A stretch of 64,000 bases of DNA from the NCBI GenBank assembly GCA_003508835.1, contig PUFA01000081.1, forward strand, positions 6,634,001-6,698,000, given 5' to 3'. This document shows, piece by piece, positions 1-11,134 of the stretch (positions within the stretch are counted from its first letter, which is position 1; each line of letters opens with the position of its first letter). A program made the position numbers and the translations under genes. Below the pieces are notes generated by a model. That model did not search any database. It had not been told where the DNA came from and saw only the letters and a program-made list of their open reading frames with translations. This stretch comes from Eonycteris spelaea. Taxonomy: Eukaryota > Chordata > Mammalia > Chiroptera > Pteropodidae.

Positions 1-123
1 CCACAACTGGGATACATAACCTTGATAATGGACAGGGGAATTCCTTAAAAAAAGGCTTGTGTTAGGAGAGACACTAGGGCCACTAAGAGAAAATTACCGT
101 GAATGAAGGAGTCTAGCAGGGCA

Positions 124-500
124 TATGTCTTAGTCAGTTCATGCTGCCATAAGAAAACACTATAGCTAAAATAAATACTTTTATTGTATTTCGTGAGATC
201 AAAAATTACTTTCATGGTGATACTCTATATGTATGGTTGCAAAGAACCTCAAAATTGACAAATGTAGTGGGAACTCTTTTGCACTTACATTATCTGACTT
301 CTCTGGAATCTGATATTGACAATTACTTCCTTGAAATTCTCTCCCCCTTTAACTTCCTTGTCCCTCTGAATCTCTCTGGCCATTTTTGGTATGCCATGGC
401 TGAACCTAGTGCAAGTGGAGAGGCAGTAGGAAGAGAGAACACAGCACGGAATTGCCATGAGAACTGCTGGCCCCTTCCCCAGCCCAAAGGGAAATGAGAG
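124..500. repeat. Old mammalian interspersed repeat (unnamed)
   Basis: The opening, with 'cttagtcagttcatgctgcc' followed by an A-rich 'ataagaaaacac', matches the start of a repeat found in many mammalian genomes (typically 'TTAGTCcGTTtgggCTGCtATAAcA'). The rest is diverged. A related end (tagaagtctgagatcaggat and onward) is seen near 59,750. I am not sure of the family name. Confidence 0.4.
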
Positions 501-699
501 GAACTGCACTGACCACTGAACTTTGGTTGCATGACCACGAGGAGCAGAAGAGACTCCAGAGTCTACTCACTCACTTTCATTCTCATTTCCTATGCCAATA
601 GCAGTGCTTGCTTGCAAATCTGGTAGTAAGCTAAAATGAAAGCAACCTTGTCAGGTTTTAAACTTGGATTAGCCTATTATTAAGGCTAGCTTAGTTTAT

Positions 700-1345
700 C
701 ACTCCTCAAAATTCTCAGGGGCCACCTCCTCCTTGTCCTGCCCTGAACTGTTATGCTTCCTCTGGGTTCCCTTCTCAGCCCTTTTCTCGTTGTATACTCA
801 CTCTCCAGGCAACCTTAACAACCACCCAGTTTTAACAATCATTCATATACTGATGATCTCTACGTCTACATCTCTGACCACACCTGAGCTTCAGACTCGG
901 ACCACAGATTAGTAGATGCCCCACAAACCCGTCAAACTCCACATGTCCAAAACTGAATTTATTCCCTCCCTCCACGCTCTGGTCGACATTTTATCTTCTC
1001 TTTCTTGGTCAACTGGGCATCTACTAACTAGGCTAAACATTCAGCCTGAAAAGGAAAACCTGATTACCAGAGTTGGCTCTGAATTTCCTTAAATGCATAT
1101 TTAAAGGTACCATAAGGTTATAAATGAATCACGTTGGCTCTTTTAAAAGACCACTTTCACTACTGACTTGAAGCTGAGATATATGTTTATAGTTCTCACA
1201 GGATTACTGAATATGTCTTCGACCAGCTTTTCCTTCTCTATCCACATTGCCATATCGTTAGTTCTTAGTCATATCGTCTTTTACCTGAACTACTGCAATA
1301 ACCTCTCGTCCAATATCCCTCATTTGTATTTCTTCTTATCACTGC
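700..1345 (+). repeat. LINE L2 fragment
   Basis: Phrases typical of the L2 ORF and 3' region run in the sense direction: 'tccaaaactgaatttattcc' near 948, and 'ctgaactactgcaataacct' near 1,284 (compare the L2 phrase CTGgAtTACTGCAATAgCCT). The copy is diverged and interrupted, with no usable frame. Confidence 0.55.
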
Positions 1346-1367
1346 TACCACAGTGATGTTTCTGTTT

Positions 1368-1412
1368 CAAGTATATTTAAATATTTAAATATTAAATATT
1401 AAATATTTTCTT
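1368..1412. repeat. AT-rich TATTTAAA/ATATTAAAT tandem tract
   Basis: Short tandem and palindromic units of 'atttaaat' and 'attaaat'. Simple sequence with no other signal. Confidence 0.7.
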
Positions 1413-1669
1413 CTCTTATTACAGAATACACGTTTATTGTAGACATTTGAGAAAATACTACCAAAAAATCAATATTAACATTGTATAATATATACCTCCA
1501 GTCATTTTCCATGGATATACATCTTTAGATAAAAAAAGATTATATTTTATATGCCCTACTTTTAAAAATTAATGTTGTGAACAATTTTCTAACAAAAAAA
1601 TATTTCTTAAACATGCTGTAATAAACACCTTTATACATGCATCTTTGTTAATATTCATAATTATTTCTT

Positions 1670-1790
1670 TAGGAATGGAAATGCTGGGTCAACAGAGATA
1701 CATATTTTTAAGACTTTGAAACTGTTGCCAAATACTCCCTGGAAAGGTTTTATCCATTCGTTATACTTCTGCCAGTAGAGTGATCATTTC
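1670..1790 (-). repeat. L1 3' fragment (antisense)
   Basis: 'ggaaatgctgggtca' near 1,676, 'gaaactgttgccaaat' near 1,718 and 'cttctgccagtagagtg' near 1,767 are the antisense of the conserved L1 3' end (compare GGAATTGCTGGGTCAtatgg and actgttttccaaag). Confidence 0.5.
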
Positions 1791-2519
1791 AATGTAGAAA
1801 TCAGCTAGCTAGAAGAAAGTTACAAGTTCAAGAACACAAGAGCAGAAAAGGCTCAGAAATAAGACTATCATAGTCATTTAGGCTAGGATGTTTCCAAGTT
1901 TAGTTGTGGCCCACTAGTCTTCCTAATGAACCATGAAAAGATCAAATTATGCAAGTTCTCTCTTCAACTCAGAGAGAATGCCATGCAAAGCCAGGGACTT
2001 TCATTTTTACATGACTAAGTATTTAATAGCTTCCTTCATTAATTATTAAAAGTGATTAAAATTTCATGTTCACCAAAAAAAGCACAATATAGACAATTAC
2101 TGAAAATTTGGCTGCCACAGAAAGTTTGGCAATTATGCAAATTTCCTGCTGCACATGTGACAACATACATTTCTAGATTTTCCACAATTTTTAAGAAGGA
2201 TGCTTTTTTTCCCTCAGGACTTCAGTGTCCTAAGTTTCAAATTCAGCCCTTCTGGTATATGTTACTTCACAAATAAAATGTGTTTGTTTTCAATCATTTT
2301 GTTCATGCATAAACATTATTATGCTGCCATTTTGGGTTCCTATTTTGTTCCTAATTCTATATCATCAAATTCTTTTGCCACCAGAAATGGAACAAATGGG
2401 GTGTATTAGGTGTACTGTGGTGTCCTTTGTGCCAATTAAGTTAACATTTTTGAAAACCGATGGTCTGAATGTCTCAAAATCCTCCTACCTTAGTCTAGGT
2501 TGTTTTACTAGGTTGTGTT

Positions 2520-2836
2520 AAGAGTAAAAAATTTTCAAATGACCAACTTCTGCTTCCATTGTTTAATATTAAACAGGGTGTAGTTCTAGGAGATATTCTG
2601 TGCAAAGATATGCTAATGTTAAAGGTGTAGTTATCCTGTGTAAAGATATGTTAATGGCCAGCCTCTGCTTCTGTAAACCTGCTTGCTTGCTAGAAGGGGT
2701 TTTGGGGCTTTTTAAGCTATTCCTTCTAGAGGCTCGGGGCTGATTCTCTAGTGGGGAGTCAGTCACAGGCCGGCTAATAAAGGCTCATAATTAATCTCAA
2801 TTGGCTCCGTGGGTCTTAAATTTGATTGCACCACAA
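2520..2836 (+). repeat. Solo ERV1-like LTR
   Basis: The 3' part has LTR architecture. An AATAAA at 2,776-2,781 is followed by 'ctcaattggctccgtgggtc' and the terminus 'gattgcaccacaa', characteristic of R-U5 of class I (gammaretrovirus-like) LTRs. The U3 side carries two imperfect copies of a block beginning 'ggtgtagtt' and ending 'aaagatatg(c/t)taatg' (2,578-2,617 and 2,624-2,656). No internal retroviral genes flank it, so this is a solitary LTR. The left boundary is uncertain. Confidence 0.65.
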
Positions 2837-4049
2837 TAGTTGGTTAACTAGTAAAGAGGAATGGTCAATTATTGCTTATAAGATGATCAGATATTTGAAG
2901 GAAGGGAGAAAAAACAGAGTGGCTAAAAACAATTTTGAGAAAAGATGAAAAGTGGAGAAAAAAGAGAAAAGATGACAGGAGGTTTATAGGTTCATCTGCA
3001 CATGTAATAGAAAACTGGTTTTTAAAACACTAGTCTTATGTGATGGAAGAATATATGCAGGAATACATGTTATATGACTATATAACAGGACTTGATTAAA
3101 CATTAGCAGGGCTAAGAGGTCTGAGCTACCTATTAGCCTAATTGAAACATAGACAAGGCTGCGCTGAGAACTGAATCAATACTGTTTTGTACTCAGCCCA
3201 ACCTACCCAGCCACTGGCCTACAGATTCATGAAACTCCTGATTTGAATCTGAAAGACAACCAGGAAAGAGGAAAGAAATTTTCCTACATGAGTGACTAAC
3301 CCAGGAAATTGAGACAACTGGATAATTGGTTCTAGTGATAGGTCCAAAGCTCCTTTTTTTCCCATCTAGCCCTAGGAAGTCATGATTTTAAAATGTAGGG
3401 AGGAGATTTACTCTGACAAACAGCTAATAAGAGGATATGGGAATCTGATGTCTACCAGTTCAGTTTGCATTTCAATGGAGATTTACCAGCCTGAGAAAAA
3501 AAATGGTTCATGGTAGTACATTTCCATTCCCTTAAGGAAAAAAGAGGGAGGGAAAATTGGCTAAATCAGTTCTACTTGGTTTTGCTCACATTTCTACTGT
3601 CAAGAGTAGCATAGTTACTCACCAAAAGACACTAAAAACACCCACATGCTCAGAAATATAGTCAGGCATTTATTAGGCTATAACTTAATAAGCTTGCTGT
3701 TTTCCATAATCTAGGCCGTCGTTAAAATATTCAGTAGCACGAGAATTGGACTTGCCTAAACAGCAGAATTTTATGTGAAGTCCTAATTCAGCTATAGATC
3801 ATAAATAGTTACATTTAATCCAAGCTAAAGTTCCAGAATCTTTTTCTGCACATTCTCTGAGGTAAGGCAAAACATCTGTGAGAGTCCCTGACAGACCACA
3901 AGTAAGGGTAAGAGAGAAGAGGTACAGACAGAAAAAGAAAGAAAAGAAAAGCACAAAGACTGGAAAGAAAAGGGAAAAAGACTAAATGAAATAGAACACT
4001 TTAAAGATAAATGTGAATGATCTCACTTATCACAGTACTGAACTGTCAT

Positions 4050-4400
4050 ACATTACTTATTGAGCATCATCTACTTTATGCCAGACACTCTTCTAAGTGC
4101 TTTTACATGCATTATTTAATTCATTCAACACACATTCATTGTACACCTTCTGTATGCCAGGCATTGTTCTAAGCAAAGAATTTTCCATAAAGAACAAAAT
4201 AGATGAAGCACTGTCTTCCTAGAGCTTACATTTCAGTAGTGAGGATCTTATTTAATCATCATGGTAAAGAAAAGAGATAGGAAAGGCATGGTGAGAAGGG
4301 AAGGGATATGTATAGACAGAAAAAGGAAGGATTTAGGAAAGAGGATATAACGGAGATGAAGGTTAAAGTATCATTCTCATGGCTTTGAGATGCTAGATTA
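4050..4400 (-). repeat. MIR and L2 fragments (antisense)
   Basis: 'tattgagcatcatctacttt' then 'atgccagacactcttctaag' then 'ttttacatgcattatttaat' is the antisense MIR end. 'cattcaacacacattcattg' and 'atgccaggcattgttctaag' begin an antisense L2 3' end that continues to about 4,400. Confidence 0.65.
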
Positions 4401-4759
4401 AAAAGTAAGTCTCTGTTCATGCCTCAGATCTTTCAACATAAAGGCTTTGGAAGGTCCCACCATGACAGATTTACTGAAAAGTCTGAACTGTAAATGTTTA
4501 AAGAAATATGCTTCTATGTTATCTAAAATGTATATGGCAATTAGAAATGCTAACAAATCTTTCTGAGTAAATATACAGCAATATGCTGTTTTAATGAAAA
4601 TACATATTTGTATAAGCAATGTTCATCTGCACATATAAGCCTTGTTTCTCCCACCTATTCCAGTGAAGGGGGAAAAAAAATCAGTGACATAAGATGAATC
4701 AGGTATTTAGCTGAATCCCTGACCTATACCAACAATAATACTAATAGATACCATTTACT

Positions 4760-5110
4760 AAGGACTTGCTTTCTGCTACATAACAAACTATCTCAAAACT
4801 TATTTTTAACAATATTTTTAACAGTAATTTTTAACAGTATTTTTAACAATAATGATTTATTATTTGTTGTGATACTGTGGGTAGTTTTAGTTTTGCTAGA
4901 CTCACTTATGCAGCTGCATTCAGATGGTGGGCTCAGCTGTGACACTGGCTCCCTGATGCATCTTCTCTCCATTTGGTCTCTTACCACATAAGACTATAGG
5001 CTGGGCTTCCTTACATTGTGGTACTTAGTCTAAGAGAGCAAAAAGGAAGCCACCAGGCTCTTAAGACCCAGGCTTGGCACTACCCAACCAAATATCTGCC
5101 ACAGTACTGA
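4760..5110. repeat. Old LTR/MaLR-like repeat with AT insert
   Basis: 'gctacataacaaactatctc' and the later 'cttatgcagctgcattcaga' and 'ggtgggctcagctg' resemble a common mammalian repeat whose consensus contains 'CATGCAGCTGCAGTCAG'. Reiterated 'tttttaacaatat' units (4,801-4,860) lie inside. Family not certain. Confidence 0.4.
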
Positions 5111-5224
5111 ATTGTCAAAGCAAATCATAAGCCTAGCTCAAATTCTAGGGGAAGGGAAATAGATTCTAACCCTTGTTGGGTGATATTTAACAATGATGAG
5201 AATTGTTGACAGCCATCTTTGTAG

Positions 5225-5415
5225 GCAATCTGCCTCATTTGCCATATGTCAGATACTATACTTATCTCAATAAACTTTCACAGCAACTTACTAAGTAGTC
5301 ACCATTTTGTTCCTGTTTTACAACTAGGGAAAAGTAGTTCCTAAAAGGTTAAATATCCTCCTGCAAGGAGGTGGCAGACCTAGGACCAGACCTTAACCAC
5401 TATAGAATTTCACTT
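5225..5415 (-). repeat. MIR SINE (antisense)
   Basis: Antisense MIR order is preserved: 'actatacttatctcaataaa', 'ctgttttacaactagggaaa' (the conserved MIR core), then 'gtggcagacctaggaccaga'. Confidence 0.75.
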
Positions 5416-5499
5416 CACAACCATCCCTCAATATGAGGGTCAGTAGATTTAGAATAGTTGAACCTCATGCTCTCTCTCCCTGAGAGAAGAAGGAAATCA

Positions 5500-5700
5500 T
5501 ATGAGTTAAGATCTCAGACCTTCCGGTCAAACCACCTGGATTCAAATCTTGGCTCTAAGTCTCATTAGCTTTGTGACTTTGGGCTAGTTAGCTGCAAGTT
5601 CATCATCTGTAGAAAATGGCTGATAATATTTACCCCCACAGGACTATTATAATGCATGTAATGCACTGCCCAAATGTGTTCCATAAATGTTCATTACTTT
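5500..5700 (+). repeat. MIR SINE (sense)
   Basis: 'acctggattcaaatcttggc', 'tttgtgactttgggctagtt', 'catctgtagaaaatggctga' and the terminal 'tccataaatgttcatta' follow the sense MIR consensus in order. Its 3' tail forms part of the tandem duplication at 5,663-5,846. Confidence 0.8.
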
Positions 5701-5846
5701 TGTTGTTCCCTGAGTGTCCCAATTAGTTTACCCTGAATCAATCAGTACTGCACTGCCCAGATAGAGTATGTTTTCCATGAATGTTAATTACTTTTATTGT
5801 TCCCTGAGTGTCCTGATTAGTTTACCCTGAATCAAGCAGTATTGCA
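5663..5846. repeat. Diverged tandem duplication, about 87 and 97 bp
   Basis: Copy 1 (5,663-5,749) and copy 2 (5,750-5,846) both start 'gcactgccca' and both carry 'gttccctgagtgtcc' and 'agtttaccctgaatcaa/c'. Copy 2 has an extra ten or so bases near 5,761. The junction is direct, head to tail. The first copy includes the 3' tail of the preceding MIR, so the duplication came after the MIR insertion. Confidence 0.85.
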
Positions 5847-6351
5847 GTCCCAAGACCACAGTCTCCAGAGCTGCTGTTGCTGACCAATGATCCTGAATCT
5901 ATGTGATTTGACCATCACTGTCCCTGCTGGCCTTACTGATTCTGCTTTGCTTCTGGACCTATGCTGCTGCTACACTGACCATTGAGGGCCCTGCCTCACT
6001 GTGGTCCCTCTCTGCTCATTTGTTGTACTTCTTGCTTCCTTCTAGAATTGCTACTTCATACTAGAGATCTGGTAGCTGTCCATGTTCACCTACAACATTC
6101 TCCCTTGGTCAGTGCTCTGTTAATTCTTCTTATTTCACAAAGGGAGAACAGCTCTCAGAAGCTAATCCACTAATACCTTGTTTTGTCTTTGCCTATTAAA
6201 AAAAAAGTTCACTAGCATCTCTTTCTAACATGAGAGGAGGGAACAGAAGTTTCCCGGATTCAGGACATTGCCAGGATATTTGCTGTACTGTTCCTTTTCT
6301 GTTGTGCTTTGAAAGATACAACAGTGCTTTGCAGTGTTTCAGAATGAGTAA

Positions 6352-6368
6352 CCACTAGGTGGCAGGGG
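6352..6368 (+). promoter_or_regulatory. Putative CTCF-binding motif
   Basis: 'CCACTAGGTGGCAGGGG' fits the CTCF core consensus CCASYAGRKGGCRS at every core position. It lies about 5 kb upstream of the THUMPD3 promoter. Occupancy is not shown by sequence. Confidence 0.6.
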
Positions 6369-7899
6369 TGTTTCGTTCCCCAGCTCATCACCTTCTATCA
6401 ATAACTGTCAAGATATATACAGTTCCTTTTGAGACGAATGAGTTGCTTTTAAATCAACTTACTTATCCATATGAAGTTCAAAGTGAACAATAAATCTCAG
6501 GTACATTCTCTTGAAAATTCATTGTGATGTCACTAATTCCATTGTAGAGCTCTCACAGGAGTTTTATTACTAAAGCAGTTTTATAGACTTTGGCTTGAAA
6601 GGGCATGGGAAGAGTAAATAAACCTCAGCTTGTTTAGGGAACGGCCAAAGCTGATTATTCTCCCCTCTAGTTGTTAACACCCAATAGGCCAAAGGTCCAT
6701 TGAGTTAAGAGTTCATGGACTCGTGGGCTATCATTTAGTTAATAGGATTGTAGACACAGCTCTCATTTCCCAATGAGGTCCCCAAAGGTTTTCCTGGAGA
6801 GATAGAATTTCAGTAGCTTCTTGAGAAGCAGGTGTAGGGGCATCCCTTCTTTCAATTACATCCTCACACTAATCTAACCTGCCAAGCAGAATGCTTTTTT
6901 TAACAAAATGGATTGGGAGGTACAAAGAAGGGAGGAGAAGTAGAGGAAAGGCCAGGAGTGTTGATAAAACCCTCACTTACAGTGTAGGAGAATTAAGAAA
7001 TGCTGTTTAGTGTTGACAGAATGTTTAATATATCACTTAAATTTACTCAGGTAAATTTAACAAAGAGGAACAAAGTATATTGAGGTAACTTTAATGGGAG
7101 GAGAGGAGAAACAGGAGAGTGGGGATGTTAGTAGGCTAAATCTCAAGTATCATAAAAGCGTCTATAGATAATCCCTAAAATTGAAAAAGCAAGAAATAGC
7201 ATTACAATCATGTTATTTAGAGACACAGAGGAACTCACCTATGAACTACAGGCAGAAGTGTCAGTAGTCCTTATAGAGCTGAGGAATAGCTGTGCTGTTG
7301 GACTTTCTAACCAAGACTTTGTTTTATCCTTAAAAATAGGAAAAGACAGTAATTATGTTAAAATAGATATCTGAGTTCATGGGAAAAACTATCACTGAGT
7401 TCCTAATTTGTGTCACTATATCTGTTAGGAATTATCAAATTCAATCTTTTGTTTGTTTATATAGGGGTCACTTTAGTTTAATATAACACTATAGCCAGTT
7501 AGAAATTAGAGGCATCAATTTCCACATGTATGTGACTTACCCAAAATTGGCATTTTCAAGCAAGGATCCACTTTAGTCAGTATTTTCACAGTAGATCATC
7601 GAGCTTTTTCTAATGTAAGCTAAAATACTATTACTCTGCAATAAACCAAAACCAGAATTCTGAGGAGCAAACGTGCCCATTTTTACTTTGTAGCATTTTA
7701 GCCTGAGTTCTTGAGCATGCATTTCCCAGAAGAAGAGCACTCTGGACTAGCAAATCTGCCAGGTATGATTCTCAAACTCCCAGTTTTTTACCTTCTTTTC
7801 AGACTTACATCCAACCTACTACCGATGAGAGGTCATCCTTCAAAATACACCAGAATATGACAATTCTCACTACATTAATCCCTATTATTCTAGTTTGAG

Positions 7900-8465
7900 C
7901 CATCATCATCTCTTACTCGGACCACTGAAATAGACTGATAACTGCTTTCATTCCTGCCCACTTTCATTCTCCATATAGTACCCTGAGTGATCCTTTTTAC
8001 AAGTAAGTCATGGTGATAATTTGTAAAACATTGACCTATATGATGTACCCACCCCATTTTTTCTTTGACCTCTCTCTCCCTCATTCGCTCCTTCCTGGAC
8101 TTGTGGCTCTTCCTAGACTCTGTTGAGCATGGTCCTACTCTCTGCCTGGAATGCTCTTCTCCCAGGTATCCAATGGGTTGCTCTCTCATTTCCTTCAGGT
8201 TCTTTGTCACCTTATCAATGAAGTCTTTCCCAACAACCTGATAAAAAAGGCATCCCCCCATCTCTTTACCCCCGATCTGCTTAGTTTTTCTCTGTAATAT
8301 TGATCATCACAAGCATGTTACATATGTTTTTTTTCTCTAGTCTGTCTTCTCCCCTAGAATATAAGCTCTATAACAGGAAGTTAGGGACTTTGGGACTTTT
8401 TTTTTTCACTGTGTATCCCCAATGCCTAAGAGTGCCTGACACATAATAGATGATCAATAAATTCT
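7900..8465 (+). repeat. LINE L2 3' end (sense)
   Basis: The order of conserved L2 phrases is intact: 'ctctgcctggaatgctcttc' (about 8,139), 'cccctagaatataagctcta' (about 8,351), 'ctgtgtatccccaatgccta' (about 8,409) and 'gcctgacacataatagatga' with 'tcaataaatt' at the end. The antisense strand has a chance 123-codon open frame (7,890-8,261), which I regard as L2 shadow. Confidence 0.85.
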
Positions 8466-8470
8466 GTTAA

Positions 8471-9012
8471 CTCATTTCCCGTTTGCCCTGAGAATACTCG
8501 CTGGCACCCCTTGCGGCTGCAGCGTTTACCTCAAGATGACTCGCAGATTACAGTCAACCTTATCCTCAAAGTTTGCCACAAAATATCTCACTTTCATTAT
8601 TATTTTCATATTGCTCTAGCAATATTGATAGTCTTCGGGAACAAATGATATCATTCTATTTATAGCATTCTGGTTTTATTAGTGGTATTTCCACTTACAA
8701 AATACAGTAATTTCCAATCACTGAAAATGTCAAATCCTAGAAAACGTAGCATTCCTATATACTGATGTTTAACATTGTTCTTGAACACTTGTTAGCTGAA
8801 GATTTGTTTGATGAATCCGAATTATGTATACATTTTTGTTTCATTAGGATTAGAAACAAGTTCTGTTTAGAAATAACTCCAAGAACAGTTTTTAGATTTT
8901 ATTTTCACATTGAAAATCAGTCAGATTTGCTTCAATTTCAAAGAGGATGTTTGTGTAAAATTAAATTAACACTGGCAGCAAGCTGCACTTTTTTTTCTAA
9001 ACGGTAAATGGG
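8471..9012. mobile_element. Non-autonomous piggyBac-like element (TTAA target sites)
   Basis: The 542-bp segment is bounded by TTAA at 8,467-8,470 and 9,013-9,016. Its left end is CTCATTTCCCGTTTGCCCTG. The right end, reverse-complemented, begins CCCATTTACCGTTTAG, so 12 of the first 14 bases match as a terminal inverted repeat. TTAA duplication and C/TTAA-adjacent short inverted repeats are the hallmark of the piggyBac superfamily. The interior has a GC-rich left end (tgcggctgcag) and an AT-rich body without a recognisable transposase, so this is a MITE. It sits directly at the 3' end of an L2 copy. Confidence 0.7.
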
Positions 9013-9360
9013 TTAAATAACAGACTCAACATGATACTACTGGTAGATAATGTGTATTTAGAGCGCAATGTTCCCCCAAGCATGAGACCTGTTAATAGAG
9101 ATAATTTTAAATAATATAAAAGTATGCATTAAATAACACTAACTCAGATGGAGAGAATCTTTTCAATGTTTTGATCCCTCTCACTTTGTCAAGGTCTCAT
9201 TTAGTGCTAGTTTGTCCCTAATGCTCGAAAATTTGTCCCTTTAAAGAATAGAAAATAGGCCTTACATATAGTGCCTACTAAGAGCCCTTTGCAGGGAAAA
9301 GTATCTGGCTAGAATTTAATCATCTTGCTTTGTTTCCATTGTATTTATTTTTAAGGATAC

Positions 9361-9387
9361 AATTGTTGTTTTGTTTTGTTTTTTTTA
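9361..9387 (+). repeat. T-rich tract, the tail of the 5S-derived retrocopy
   Basis: Runs of T interrupted by G directly abut the 3' end of the minus-strand 5S-like sequence. On the minus strand this is an A-rich tail, indicating retroposition by L1 machinery rather than a genuine 5S gene. Confidence 0.7.
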
Positions 9388-9506
9388 CGCCTATAGGGGC
9401 GGGTCTTCCTAGGTGGTCTCCCATCCATGTACTAACCAGGCCCAACCCTACTTAGCTTCCGAAATCAGATGGGATCAGGCATGTTCGCAGTAGCATGGCA
9501 GTAGAC
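9388..9506 (-). pseudogene. 5S rRNA-derived retroelement or pseudogene
   Basis: Reading the minus strand from 9,506, the 119 bases align end to end with mammalian 5S rRNA. They start 'gtctac', with 'gcctgatcccatctgatttc', 'ggaagctaagtagggttggg', 'cctggttagtacatggatgg' and 'gagaccacctaggaagac'. The internal pol III control region (A box, intermediate element, C box) differs from the functional gene at only a few positions. Several substitutions in the stem regions and the downstream A-rich tail argue for a retrocopy or 5S-derived SINE, not a working rRNA gene. 5S-derived SINEs are known from fruit bats. Confidence 0.85.
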
Positions 9507-9639
9507 AAGGTACAATCTATTTCAATTATGTGCCCATCAACATGTTAATCTCATTAAATCATATAAGTCTTATCCGAGAAGTAGCATTTTGCATATGAAG
9601 AAACTGCGTATGAGTTTTCCATAAGATCAACGTTTCCTT

Positions 9640-10411
9640 TGAGACAAATTCACAGAACATAAAACCCACCATTTTAAATATTTTAAAGTGTACAATTCAG
9701 TGTTTCCTAGTCTAGTCACAATGTTGTGGAACCATCACCACTATCTAATTCCAGTACATTCTCATCACACCAAAAAGAAAGCTCATACCTTTTAGCAATC
9801 ACCCCCAAATTCTTCCCAATGGTAAGCAACTCCTAATCTACTTTCTAGCTCTTTAGATTTACCAACTCTTGATATTTCATATAAATGGAACTATATATGT
9901 GGTATTTTGGATCTGGTTTTACTTAGCATAATGTTTTCAAGGTTTACCTCTGTTGTAACATGTATCTTTTACTTCATCCTTAAAAGAGTAATATTCCATT
10001 GTATGAATAGACCACATTTGCTTATCTACTCATCCACTGATGAATATTTAGGTTGTTTCCACTTTGGGGCTATTATGAATAATGTTGCTAGGTACATTTA
10101 TGTTCTAGTTTTTGTTTAAACATGTTTTCAGTTCTCTTGTGCATGTACCTATAAGTAGAATTGCTGGGTCATATGATAATTCCATGTTTAACTTTTTGAG
10201 AAAGGCCAAACTGTTTTCCAAAGTGGCTATACCATTTTAAAAGTAGTCCCACCAGCAATGTGTCAATGTTCCATTGCTCCACATCCTCATGGGAACTTGG
10301 AACAGTCCATTTTTCCAAAAATTCAGCCATTCCAATAGGTATTGCATTGTGGTTTGAATTTGTATTTCCCTAATGACTAGTGATGTTGAGCATCCTTTCA
10401 TGTGATTATCG

Positions 10412-10412
<1 letters not shown>
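9640..10412 (-). repeat. L1 3' region (antisense)
   Basis: Antisense L1 landmarks occur in order: 'aagtgtacaattcagtgttt', 'accatcaccactatctaatt', 'ataatgttttcaaggttta', 'gtaatattccattgtatg', 'ttgctgggtcatatgataat', 'ccaaagtggctataccattt' and 'gatgttgagcatcctttcat'. The copy is truncated at the TA microsatellite that follows. Confidence 0.85.

Positions 10413-10414
<2 letters not shown>

Positions 10415-10465
<51 letters not shown>
10415..10465. repeat. (TA)n microsatellite
   Basis: About 25 perfect AT/TA units at the truncated end of the L1 fragment. Confidence 0.95.
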
Positions 10466-10468
<3 letters not shown>

Positions 10469-10626
10469 TTGAAGAAACCTCCAAGCCTTTACTCGTTTTT
10501 AAATTATCTTTCTGTTGTCCAGTTTTAAGTTTTCCTTCTAAAATAACTTTAAAAATATATATATATATTTAAAGAAAAGTGTTAAGTAAACAATAGTGCA
10601 ATTGGGCAAAAATAGTGATGGCAATA

Positions 10627-11102
10627 AAGTAGTCGCCCCTTTTCAGTGGGAGATAAGGTCTAAGATCCCAGCTGATGCCTGAAACCACAGCTAGCACAAA
10701 CCCTACATGCGCTAAGATTTTTCCTATACATACCTACGATAGTTTTATTTTTGATTTAGGTACAATGAGATTAATAATAACTGATAATAAAATAAGAAAC
10801 TTATAATAATAACTGTAATAAAGTTATGAGAATGTACTCTCTCAGAACAATTTATTGTACTATATATATGTGCACTGTAGATACGTCAGAGAAAGGAATG
10901 ATTTAGATCCTAGGCAAGTCTAAGCAGAGCAATGGGAGATTTCATCACTCAGAACAGCATGCAACTTAAAACTTATGAGTTGTTTATTTCTGGAATTTTC
11001 CAGGTTATATTTTCAGACCATGTTGACCCAGAGTTACTAAAATGGTGGAAAACAAAGCAGAGGGGTGGAGGATAACTAGTGTATATAACTGAGGGACTAG
11101 TT
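10627..11102. mobile_element. Tigger-like (TcMar) non-autonomous element, copy A
   Basis: The left end 'agtagtcgcccc' and the right end 'gagggactagt' are inverted matches of the CAGTAGTCCCYC-type terminus. The interior has 'gatgcctgaaaccaca', 'cctatacatacctac' and 'aataataactgataataaa', shared with the better preserved copy at 13,755-14,345. Confidence 0.7.
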
Positions 11103-11134
11103 TGAGCAACAATGACTCAGATGTTAAGGGAAGA

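Noticed and set aside
7890..8261. 123-codon open frame on the minus strand
   Set aside because: It is the antisense of a recognisable L2 3' end and has no independent protein signature.
8765..9007. 80-codon frame as a piggyBac transposase remnant
   Set aside because: No catalytic Asp pattern or known transposase motif is seen, and the element is too short. I treat it as chance.
9388..9506. Functional 5S rRNA gene
   Set aside because: Several substitutions in conserved stems, solitary copy, and an A-rich tail at the 3' end point to a retrocopy.
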